In this document: positions 1 through 6,810 of the stretch, one piece after another
Numbering within the stretch: the stretch's first letter is position 1
Layout of the letters: every line of letters begins with the position of its first letter
Source of the DNA: Pseudovibrio sp. JCM 19062
GTDB taxonomy: Bacteria; Pseudomonadota; Alphaproteobacteria; Rhizobiales; Stappiaceae
Direction: 5' to 3'
NCBI GenBank assembly: GCA_001310715.1
Contig: BAXV01000104.1
Span: 1 to 9,853 of the forward strand
DNA length: 9,853 bases
Made by a program: the position numbers and the translations under genes
Notes under the pieces: model-generated
What the model was told of the DNA's origin: nothing
The model's input: only the letters and a program-made list of their open reading frames with translations
Database searches by the model: none

Positions 1-303
1 TTGCCAATTTGACCAGATTGCGGGCAAGGCTTCTGAAGGCCCACTGATGCTGTCTTTGGGGAAAAGCGCTGTCAGTGCCTCACCAGAATGAGATTGCAGC
101 ACTGCTACGCTGTTGCGGACCGTTTCCGCATCATAGGTGCTATCACCACGCATCATCCCTGCAAGTGACTTCATAGCTTTCCCCATGGCGCCCATCGCCA
201 CCATGCGTTCTTTTACGACACCTGTTGCTCCGTTATGAGCTATCGCACCCGCAACGCTCGAGACGACCAATGCACTAGACGCAATAATCACCAATAACTT
301 CAT
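1..303 (-). CDS. Cytochrome c' (class II cytochrome c), C-terminus cut by window edge
   Basis: Reads from ATG at 303 to the window edge without a stop, 101 codons. The N-terminus is a signal peptide (MKLLVIIASSALVVSSVAGA) followed by a helical segment with VVKERMVAMGAMGKAMKSL, the pattern of the first helix of four-helix-bundle cytochromes c'/c556. The family's heme motif CXXCH lies near the C-terminus and is outside the window, so heme binding cannot be confirmed. GGGAGTG sits about 8 nt upstream of the ATG and supports this start. The gene begins 54 nt after the histidine-rich gene on the same strand, so the two are probably co-transcribed. Such periplasmic cytochromes often occur in alphaproteobacterial copper clusters. 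Family call fairly sure; role inferred. Confidence 0.75.
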   Translation of the reverse strand, partial: MKLLVIIASSALVVSSVAGAIAHNGATGVVKERMVAMGAMGKAMKSLAGMMRGDSTYDAETVRNSVAVLQSHSGEALTALFPKDSISGPSEALPAIWSNWQ

Positions 304-357
304 TAATTTCACTCCCAATCCCAGTTTTTTAGAAAGGCATATTTGCCCTAAGCACGA

Positions 358-702
358 CTAGGAAAAGAAGCGTGGAGGTGGTGGGTCTACCGCCTTGACT
401 TTTGAGAGTCTGTTTTGTGAAGAAAAATCGTGAAGGGACTCATCGTCCGAAGGAATTTCTATCCCGATTTCACTCGTTAATGCGAGGAGATTAGCTCCGC
501 AGTGTACGGCCTCTATATCAATGGCTGAGAAGCGTTGGAGTTCTGGATGGGAATGAGGGATATCCTGTGAACTTTCGCCGTGATGAACGTGATCTGTTTG
601 ATTTCCAAATGGGTGATCGTAAGTACCACCTGCAACAAGAAGTGCCAGAAACGCGAGGGAGACAACAAATCTAGAAACGTATGCTAACAGCCCGTGTCTC
701 AT
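358..702 (-). CDS. Small exported histidine-rich protein, possible metal binder
   Basis: A 114-residue protein. An in-frame start exists 69 nt further upstream (771), but only the ATG at 702 has a good ribosome site (GGAG, about 6 nt away) and puts a hydrophobic signal or anchor segment (residues 10-26) at the N-terminus. After it comes a short histidine cluster (DHVHHGE, 38-44, and PHSHPE, 49-54), then HCGANLLAL (67-75) and a proline-rich tail ending DPPPPRFFS. Small secreted proteins of this build, with a His cluster, a single Cys and a PPPR-type tail, occur beside copper genes in alphaproteobacteria; I do not know a characterised member. It precedes the cytochrome c' gene and is divergent from scsB. 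Metal binding is inferred from the histidines only. Confidence 0.6.
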   Translation of the reverse strand: MRHGLLAYVSRFVVSLAFLALLVAGGTYDHPFGNQTDHVHHGESSQDIPHSHPELQRFSAIDIEAVHCGANLLALTSEIGIEIPSDDESLHDFSSQNRLSKVKAVDPPPPRFFS

Positions 703-797
703 GTTGTCTCCAGATACCCTATTTACCGCTCCCATGAGGCGGCATGTTCCCAGTAAGCATAAGATTAGCATTAAACAATATTAAAATGCACTAGGAC

Positions 798-815
798 AAT
801 GTATCGAAATGTATC
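798..815. promoter_or_regulatory. Tandem AATGTATC repeat, possible activator site
   Basis: AATGTATC occurs at 798-805 and again at 808-815, an exact 8-base repeat with a 10-bp period, i.e. on the same face of the helix. It ends one base before a possible -35 box (817-822) and lies in the gap between the divergent histidine-rich gene and scsB. Response-regulator sites often look like this. The regulator is not in the window, so the call is inference. Confidence 0.35.
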
Positions 816-816
816 C

Positions 817-845
817 TTGACCCATGTGCCCTAGTTAGTTGTATT
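817..845 (+). promoter_or_regulatory. Possible promoter for scsB-like gene
   Basis: TTGACC (817-822) and TGTATT (840-845) are separated by 17 bp. The -35 box is good and the -10 is weak (4 of 6), as expected for an activator-dependent promoter. The proposed start codon at 960 would leave a leader of roughly 110 nt. Confidence 0.3.
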
Positions 846-959
846 GATTTTACAATTCTCTTCGTGAAGTCAAGGCTGCACCCCTCAGTCAACTTCGAAA
901 ACAAGATCATTCTGCCGTAGTATTCGCAGGTGATGCTCCTTTGGATTCTAAGAATGTTG

Positions 960-3073
960 ATGTTCAAGAAGCTGTTAAAAGCTTGCGTAGTTGTAAGTCT
1001 CGCTACTCTTTTCTCGCATAGTGCTCTTGCTGCCACCTCAGAGATTGTAAGTAAACCGGCGATCAAAGCGAGGCTTCTTACTGTTCAAAATGGTGTGCCA
1101 AAAGACACCGCAGTACTCTCCGCCGGCATTCAGCTAGAGCTTGATGACGGATGGAAAACCTATTGGCGCTCACCTGGCGAGGTCGGCATCCCACCTCAGG
1201 TTGATTGGTCAGGCTCGCAAAACGTCGCAAATGTGCAGTTTGAGTGGCCAGCGCCGCCCGCTTTACAGCATTCGGGATTGAGAATTTCGGTTATCAGGGC
1301 GAGGTCGTTTTTCCACTTCAAGTTCACTTGGAGAATCCAGGCGAGGCTGTGGTTTTAGCCGCTAGGATGTCGGTACTGGTTTGCTCGGATATCTGTGTTC
1401 CTCAAACTCTCGATCTGTCCCTGACACTTCCCAAGGGCTCAGAGATTGATCGGGCATCTGGTGATTTGATTGCAAAGTTTGCGAAGAAGATACCACTTGA
1501 AGGAGATCAAGCCGGAGTAGAAACAGCGCGTGCATTCATCGATGAAGACCGTACCAAATTCATTATCGATCTGGCCGCAACAAACACGCTGAAACAACCA
1601 GACGTATTCCCTGAGTTGGGTGCGGGAACAGCACTTGGTAAGCCCGATATTCGCCTAAGTGAAGCCGATTCTAGAATATGGGCACGCTTTCCCATTCTAT
1701 CCTTCAACGAAGCAACATTTGAGGTGCCTTCCGTAACTATCACGGATGGTCCTGATCGTGCATCTACTGTGCAACCTGATCTGGTCACCACCGCATTGGC
1801 ACCGCCTTTTAGTATCGATGCTGTTGTCCCCGGCGTCGATGAAATGGTCTGGATCGTAGCTCTCGCGTTTCTTGGTGGTTTGATCTTAAATGTCATGCCG
1901 TGTGTACTGCCGGTTCTATCAATCAAACTGACCTCTGCGCTCAAGTTTAACGGCCAAAATACAGCGGCAGTACGCGGTGGTTTTCTCGCATCTGCAATCG
2001 GCGTAATGGTTTTTGTTTGGGGACTTGCTCTCGCGCTCTTTGCCCTACAACGCATGGGCATCGCTGTTGGCTGGGGACTGCAATTTCAAAACCCAGTTTT
2101 CCTTGCAGGGATGACCGGCGTTCTGATCATCTTTTCTGGCAATCTGTTCGGCGCATTTGAAATCCTTCTCCCACCCTCCTTGCAGACCTGGCTTTCCAAC
2201 AAAGAAGCGGGACAGGGATATTGGGGTGACTTCTTCACTGGGCTGTTTGGTGCAGTTCTGGCGACCCCTTGTTCCGCACCACTTCTGGGAACAGCGATAG
2301 CATTTGCTCTAGCCGGTAGGGCCATTGATATCTTCGTTGTGTTTACGAGCTTGGGACTGGGTTTAGCGGCACCTTATCTGATCGTCGCAGCTGTACCTGG
2401 ACTGGTAAAATTCTTGCCCAAACCTGGTCGCTGGATGATTTTCCTGAAGGTCTTTCTTGGCTTCATGTTGAGCGGCACCGTTCTTTGGTTGCTCTGGGTC
2501 CTGACCGGAGTTGCGGGTCTCACAGTATCCCTAACGGTTCTGACACTTGCCCTCGCATTGGTTGCCGTTCTGTCCATGAGGCATGGCTCCGCACGGCTAC
2601 GCTTTCTGGGTAGCGGCGTCTTGGCAGGTCTGTTGTTGGCAGTGCCTGTGGCGCTTTCCCAGGCTCGAGAGGATCAGCTGCAAGAGCAATCACTGCTGGA
2701 TTGGGTGGAGTTTGATCGCAGCAACATTGCACCGCTGATCTCACAAGGACAGGTCGTCTTCGTGGATGTGACTGCGGATTGGTGCCTGACCTGTAAAGCA
2801 AATAAAGTTCTGGTGCTGGATCGTGAACCAGTTCGCTCGGCTCTTACCGCAGATAATGTGACGGCTATGCGCGCCGACTGGACAAGACCAGACGAAAAGA
2901 TCTCACGTTATCTGTCCCGCCATCACCGATTTGGAATTCCATTCAACGCAGTCTATGGGCCCGCTGCACAAGAGGGAATTGTTCTGCCCGAACTACTGAC
3001 CACTGCAGAGGTGATGGAGGCTCTTGCTGCTGCTAAAGGAAAACCCGTTTCAGAGATTCCGCCAGCTGAGTAA
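960..3073 (+). CDS. scsB: ScsB/DsbD-like thiol:disulfide interchange protein, one frameshift near 1257
   Basis: Carries electrons from cytoplasmic thioredoxin across the inner membrane to periplasmic thiol proteins. The frame from 960 runs to about 1256 and then continues one frame over to the stop at 3073; adding one base in CCGCCC (1254-1259) gives a single 704-residue protein with the family's EWPAP...RFTAFGIENFGY junction. Domains, in repaired numbering: signal peptide about 1-25 (SHSALAA), periplasmic beta domain with LVCSDIC (Cys 142 and 146), a membrane domain with VMPCVLPVLSIKL (Cys 315) and ATPCSAPLLG (Cys 438), and a C-terminal thioredoxin domain with ADWCLTCK (Cys 609 and 612). Every key cysteine is present. 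The start is uncertain: ATG 960 has AAGA about 6 nt upstream, and ATG 954 is an alternative. ScsB proteins are linked to copper tolerance in other bacteria. Family call is firm; the frameshift may be a sequencing error. Confidence 0.88.
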
Positions 3074-3265
3074 TGATCCGGCTTTGGGAAAATACCTATG
3101 AGCTCATCCCGCAATCAATTGAATGTCGGAGATTTGTCGCCGTTTGTATCAATGAAGACTAATGCTACCTGCCGATACAAACCAGCTCGTGATGTCCTTA
3201 TTCTTTTGTGGTTTCAATTGTTCAGGCTTGAATGTCCGCAAGCTTAGGAAATCAAAGAGAACACC

Positions 3266-4330
3266 ATGAAAAACAACGCTATCTTTCATATGCTCGTGGC
3301 CACCACAACGTTGATGTCCACTGTCGGAATTTCTGCTGCACAAACAATCTATGTACCCGAAGGTAGCGCGAACACGGTGTCATTGGTTGATTTCAAAAGC
3401 GGATCTGTCGTCAATCGCTTTGAAGGGACTGAAGCTGTCCACGGTCTGGCCTTGGCCCCGAAGAAGCAATTGCTTGTTGCTGGAAGTATCTCAGAGATGA
3501 GCGATGACATTGCGCAGATGAGCAAGCCTGCTGGCGTGTCCGCAGAGGACCATGCAGCGCACCATCCGTCCTCCAACCAAAAATCAATGAGCGGGACCAC
3601 AGAAAGCAAAAGCCTGCTTACATTGATCAAGAGTGATACGGGGGAAGTCCTGCGTAAAATTGAAGTGCCGGGACCGGTCCACCACGTGGCTGTCACGCCA
3701 GATGAACGCTTTGCCGTTGCGACACATTTACTGGGGACCGGTATCTCCATCGTCAACCTCTCCAACTTTCAAGTTGAAGGCTTCATTCCAACCGGCGACA
3801 ACCCAAACTATCTGGCCTTTGGCGAAGGCTCTGATGTGGTCTATGTCTCCAACGCTGGAAACGGAACTGTCAGTGAAGTAGACTTGCAACGAGGCATCGT
3901 CAGACGAAACCTGCTTGCTGGCTCATCTCCTGAGCATATGATTACCGATCTTCCTTCCGGCCTGCTATACGTAGCTGATGCCAGCGAAGGACAGGTTATC
4001 GAGCTGAGCCTTAAGACGGGGAACATCCAACGCACATTCTACGTGGGTGGCGAGATTCACGGCCTAGGTCTGACACCGGACAGAGAGCATATGCTTGTAA
4101 CAGTCACCGATGAAGACAGATTGTCGTCAATTGATCTGGAGTCCGGTGAGGTATCGTCAAAGACGCTCTCCCCAGCGCCGTATCATCTCACAATGGTTCA
4201 GGGCACCGGAAGCGCACTGGTTTCTTCACGAGCGGATTCAGTTGTCTGGGCTGTCGACGTCAACGATCTGAGCGTTTCAAAGCAAATTGCCATCGAGGGT
4301 GAAGGTCATCAAATGGTCAGTCTGCCGTAA
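3266..4330 (+). CDS. Secreted YncE-like beta-propeller (YVTN repeat) with His/Met-rich insert
   Basis: A 354-residue protein with a signal peptide (about 1-25, ending GISAAQ) and repeated propeller blades, for example VYVSNAGNGTVSEVD at 192-206, LLYVADASEGQVIELS and the opening IYVPEGSANTVSLVD at 28-42. Related blades recur about every 40 residues, as in YncE/YVTN proteins. An insert at about 75-112 interrupts blade one to two and is rich in Met and His (DHAAHHP, QKSMSG); this suggests metal binding, which is inference. AGAGAA about 5 nt before the ATG supports the start. It lies 192 nt after scsB and 87 nt before a cytochrome c gene. YncE-type proteins are periplasmic with poorly defined function; a scaffold or metal-handling role beside the two cytochromes is a guess. 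Confidence 0.8.
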   Translation: MKNNAIFHMLVATTTLMSTVGISAAQTIYVPEGSANTVSLVDFKSGSVVNRFEGTEAVHGLALAPKKQLLVAGSISEMSDDIAQMSKPAGVSAEDHAAHHPSSNQKSMSGTTESKSLLTLIKSDTGEVLRKIEVPGPVHHVAVTPDERFAVATHLLGTGISIVNLSNFQVEGFIPTGDNPNYLAFGEGSDVVYVSNAGNGTVSEVDLQRGIVRRNLLAGSSPEHMITDLPSGLLYVADASEGQVIELSLKTGNIQRTFYVGGEIHGLGLTPDREHMLVTVTDEDRLSSIDLESGEVSSKTLSPAPYHLTMVQGTGSALVSSRADSVVWAVDVNDLSVSKQIAIEGEGHQMVSLP

Positions 4331-4370
4331 CTGCACAACCTCGCGAACTTATTGGAACAAATGATCTCGC

Positions 4371-4399
4371 AAGCGCGTCACAGATAATGGGACGCGCTT
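4371..4399 (+). terminator. Hairpin between beta-propeller and cytochrome c genes
   Basis: AAGCGCGTC (4371-4379) pairs perfectly with GACGCGCTT (4391-4399) over an 11-nt loop. Only three T follow, so it is a weak intrinsic terminator at best. It ends 7 nt before the GGAG ribosome site of the next gene, so it may tune or protect the downstream message instead. The fold is seen in the sequence; the function is inferred. Confidence 0.45.
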
Positions 4400-4417
4400 T
4401 AAGACCGGAGTATTAAA

Positions 4418-4849
4418 GTGAAAATTGTTGAGAACTTACCGAAATTTTTTGTGATGGGTTTTTTCGGGCTCGGGGTAGGTGCCTTGATCTTCAAGGCCTT
4501 TCAGAGCGACGAAGGTGCTCAAGCTGTGGCGGTCAAAGTGCCTTCGTTTTCAAGTGAGGCGCGCGCAGGAGAAATCGTATTCAACGAGAACTGCGCAGCT
4601 TGCCATGGGATAAACGCCAGCGGAACCAACAGCGGCCCGCCATTGGTGCACAATGTCTACAACCCTGGCCATCATGACGACGCTGCCTTCTACCGCGCGG
4701 CAAAACAAGGCGTCCCACGCCACCACTGGCCTTTCGGCGACATGCCCAAGCAGCCCCAAGTCACCCCAAACGAGGTCGCCTCCATCATCCGCTACGTCCG
4801 CGAACTCCAAGTAGCCAACGGAATAACCTACCAACGCCATAATATGTAG
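4418..4849 (+). CDS. Membrane-anchored class I cytochrome c
   Basis: A 143-residue mono-heme electron carrier facing the periplasm. The start is GTG, chosen because GGAG (4407-4410) sits 7 nt upstream and the reading places an uncleaved-looking hydrophobic anchor at residues 9-27. The heme site is CAACH at 59-63 (Cys 59, Cys 62, His 63), and Met 109 in FGDMP is the likely sixth heme ligand. Between them is a histidine-rich stretch (NPGHHDD, PRHHWPFGDM). Small cytochromes with this HHW.FG.MP pattern are common near copper-handling genes of alphaproteobacteria, which suits the neighbours, but a link to copper is inference. The last third uses noticeably more C-ending codons than the surrounding genes. 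Confidence 0.9.
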   Translation: MKIVENLPKFFVMGFFGLGVGALIFKAFQSDEGAQAVAVKVPSFSSEARAGEIVFNENCAACHGINASGTNSGPPLVHNVYNPGHHDDAAFYRAAKQGVPRHHWPFGDMPKQPQVTPNEVASIIRYVRELQVANGITYQRHNM

Positions 4850-4947
4850 AGGGCTCTGATGCATCTTTGAGGCATCGATTGCAGAAAGCTTCAGATGGGG
4901 TCAGTTGCCCTTGGTGCTCATGGAAAGGGTGATATTGTGTTTCTTCA

Positions 4948-4981
4948 AGATCCGTTGATTTGAATAAAGAGTGTTTTGGCC
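4948..4981 (+). repeat. Solo copy of the repeat found at the right edge (possible transposon end)
   Basis: Runs from AGATCCGTTGA through TTTGAATAAAGAG to GTGTTTTGGCC. It matches, with one gap and a few mismatches, the right arm of the inverted repeat at 9811-9853 read on the minus strand, and less closely its left arm at 9748-9789. The outermost bases (GGACAG in the other copies) are not conserved here. Two distant copies of a sequence ending in a shared GAGTGTTTTG block suggest a mobile-element end; no transposase is visible. Confidence 0.6.
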
Positions 4982-5632
4982 AAGGCGGTTGAAAAATGCT
5001 TCGGTACTGGACTAAGTGGTATAGGGAACTTGAGCGCGCGTGCCACTTCTAGGTTCTTGATATAGTTAACTAGAAATGAACTATGTAGGGGACGGGATGA
5101 CAGCACAGCTAAGCTATCAAGGAAATTATGGGAATTCTTTCGTCCAGACGTTGATGTGTGGGAGAGTAATAAACTCTCATACTGACAAGCTCCCAAAGTA
5201 GCGGAAGTCTGACGATACAGCACGCACAGTAGAAAATTGAGTTGCAGACTGACGGGTGTATAGGCCCATTCAACGGCTGTTTTCTAAGTATTAAAGTATC
5301 ATACCGAAGAAGTGTAATCCCCTTCATAACTGGCTATCGCGTGTAAAAGCTACAGGTCGATTGAGCCCATTGCGGTCATTCATCGAAGAGTAGATCTTCG
5401 CAGCTGCAGCACGTTGCTCTGTGACCAAAGCTACCATCCGAGAGCTGGAAAATGACGGCCTATAAAAATTGCATTGCAACTTTTGATTTGCACAGAAAGA
5501 CGTGTTTCGGTGGCAGATTAGCTGTATCAGATTCACTTAAAACAAGCTCTGACTGTCCAAACAAGTGGGACTACTTCTCTCCCACTTAGGCGATATAAAC
5601 ATTGGATTGCCTTAGGTGAATATTTGTATGGG
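4982..5632. other. Poorly coding stretch, no recognised gene
   Basis: About 650 bases with only short, overlapping open frames on the minus strand (for example 5223-4945, 5327-5109 and 5536-5324). None has a recognisable motif, a convincing ribosome site or a family resemblance that I can name. Given the single-base breaks elsewhere in the window I also read it allowing frame changes and found no conserved protein. It may be debris left by the repeat element, or plain spacer. Confidence 0.5.
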
Positions 5633-5672
5633 CCATCAGGTTTGCAGTTTGTAGTGCATGCAAACCTGATGG
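5633..5672. repeat. Perfect 14-bp inverted repeat (hairpin)
   Basis: CCATCAGGTTTGCA (5633-5646) pairs perfectly with TGCAAACCTGATGG (5659-5672) across a 12-nt loop. It follows the terminator-like hairpin at the end of the mer operon when read on the minus strand, but no T-run follows it on either strand. A second-line terminator, an mRNA-protecting fold or a protein-binding site are all possible. Confidence 0.6.
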
Positions 5673-5675
5673 ATA

Positions 5676-5703
5676 AAAGCGCAATAGCCAAAAATCGCGC
5701 TTT
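5676..5703 (-). terminator. Likely terminator of the mer operon
   Basis: On the minus strand AAAGCGC and GCGCTTT form a 7-bp stem over a 14-nt loop, followed by TTTTAT counted from the end of the stem. It begins 3 nt past the TAA of the last mer-operon gene (5707-5709). The stem is short and the loop long, so strength is doubtful, but the position is right. Confidence 0.5.
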
Positions 5704-5706
5704 CAT

Positions 5707-6059
5707 TTATAACGGACTAATAACCAGCCTGAGAATGTCGTCCATGAAGTAGGATGTAACCACCATCGCAGTAGACATCCATAGCATGATTTTCGCCTTT
5801 TTCCGGCTGCGTACTTGGCAGGTACCGTCGCACAATTATCGGCCTTTCTGTATACCCTCCAGAAGCTGAAGGCCAACAGGGCAGCTGCAACGGCGATAAT
5901 ATAAATGCGGTAGGGTTCAAAGCTTGCGATAAAGATAGCTCCAGATACCCCAAGGAGAGTGATCATAAATGGCCCGACACAACACAGGCTAAAAATGACA
6001 GCAAACGTTCCTAACCCAAATGCACTGCTTGCTGCTATGGTCGGTTCTTTATCTTCCAT
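5707..6059 (-). CDS. Second MerT-like mercuric transport protein, one frameshift near 5800
   Basis: ATG at 6059 is preceded by GGAGG at ideal distance, inside the end of the upstream gene. The frame is clear to about 5803, then reads into nonsense; adding one A to the run at 5798-5802 gives a 117-residue protein with a natural hydrophobic end (KKAKIMLWMSTAMVV...LRLVISPL) and a stop at 5707. Visible parts: first membrane segment with the vicinal pair SLCCVGPF (Cys 26 and 27), a second membrane segment at about 50-68 after FEPYRIY, FWRVYR as in MerT, a single Cys at 76, and a last membrane segment. MerT uses a first-helix CC pair and a second loop pair; only one loop cysteine remains here. It follows the thioredoxin-like gene with a 2-nt gap, so translation is probably coupled. 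Role as an Hg(II) importer is inferred from family. Confidence 0.72.
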
Positions 6060-6061
6060 CT

Positions 6062-6679
6062 TCACCTCCCATATGAGAGCAGTTCGTTCACCTGCTCAGC
6101 GAAAGCTCTACCATTCAAGGGCGCCCCGTCATTAGCTGTACCGCGCGTAGCCCGGCGCATCCAATAGTAATCATCGGGAACGGCTTGGTCCCATTGGGCG
6201 TCGCCATCAAACGCAAACCAAGCATCCCAAACGTAATCACCCAAGCCTAGCTTCGACTGGAATTCTTTCCCGATTTCACCGGACTCATTCCAGTATTCAT
6301 ACACGCGGTCTGAGGTGATCAAGCCTTTGGTATTTGAGATATCTTTTTCTTGTGCTCCCAGAGTGGGCACGTAAACCAGATATGTAACAAGGTCAGGATT
6401 GTCTTTTTCTTTTTCAAGTAAGGTGTTGTTGACATCTCTCATTCCCAGCAAACAGCCACCGCAAGTGGGGCCGAGTATAGCGACGACGCGTACCTTTCCC
6501 TTATCTTTATTGAATTGTTCCTTCAGCTGCGTGAGGTTGTTATCAAGGTGCATGTAAGTTGTATTCCGCCCGCTGGGGTTGTCACTCGCTGCAGCAAAAG
6601 CTGCTTGACTGAAGAGTAAGTAGCTGAACATTTGAGCAAAAACAGCAACTGCGACAACAAGTTTTCTCGATGGGGACAT
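6062..6679 (-). CDS. Exported thioredoxin-fold protein with CGGC motif
   Basis: A 205-residue protein starting at ATG 6679 (GAGAA about 8 nt upstream; a GTG one codon earlier is possible). Signal peptide about 1-30 (FSQAAFAAA). VRVVAILGPTCGGCLLGM at about 63-80 is a thioredoxin-type strand followed by an active-site-like CXXC (Cys 73 and 76). Later conserved-looking blocks are RVYEYWNESG and DYVWDAWFAFDGDAQWD, which I associate with a TlpA-like family of unknown function found in several phyla; I know no gene name. It lies 131 nt after merA and its stop codon overlaps the ribosome site of the MerT-like gene, so the pair forms one unit. It may hold or pass thiols or Hg(II) in the periplasm; that is inference. 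Confidence 0.65.
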   Translation of the reverse strand: MSPSRKLVVAVAVFAQMFSYLLFSQAAFAAASDNPSGRNTTYMHLDNNLTQLKEQFNKDKGKVRVVAILGPTCGGCLLGMRDVNNTLLEKEKDNPDLVTYLVYVPTLGAQEKDISNTKGLITSDRVYEYWNESGEIGKEFQSKLGLGDYVWDAWFAFDGDAQWDQAVPDDYYWMRRATRGTANDGAPLNGRAFAEQVNELLSYGR

Positions 6680-6810
6680 CACATTTCTCGTTTTGTAGTT
6701 TATGGAAGTTCAATTCGATGCGTTTTTCTGATTACTAAGAAGGTCTATCAGATTTGGTCATCCTCCTGTTGTTTCGAGAAGATTTGACAGGGAATGGAGC
6801 TTAATCGGTT

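Noticed and set aside
790..835. ACTAGG/CCTAGT inverted pair flanking the AATGTATC repeats
   Set aside because: Six-base arms 34 bases apart arise easily by chance.
791..1066. Minus-strand open frame of 91 codons across the scsB 5' end
   Set aside because: Half of it is antisense to the ScsB signal peptide and beta domain, with no motif and no ribosome site.
3098..3247. 49-codon open frame after scsB, starting MSSSRNQLNVGDLSP
   Set aside because: The VGD.SP start faintly recalls redoxins that often follow scsB, but there is no CXXC, the frame ends early and the ribosome site is poor. It could be the remnant of such a gene; too little to annotate.
4857..4875. GATGC...GCATC hairpin after the cytochrome c gene as terminator
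   Set aside because: Only 5 bp of stem, a 9-nt loop and no T-run.
4945..5536. Three minus-strand open frames as genes
   Set aside because: They overlap each other, carry no recognisable domain, and one simply reads through the repeat copy at 4948-4981.
5703..5953. Hydrophilic C-terminal readings of the second MerT-like gene in the unrepaired frames
   Set aside because: The third frame, reached by one added A, gives a membrane helix as expected of the family; the other two give cysteine- or tryptophan-rich nonsense.
6735..6761. AGGAGG directly before an ATG and an 8-codon frame between merA and the thioredoxin-like gene
   Set aside because: There is no spacing between the ribosome site and the ATG, and the frame stops after eight codons.
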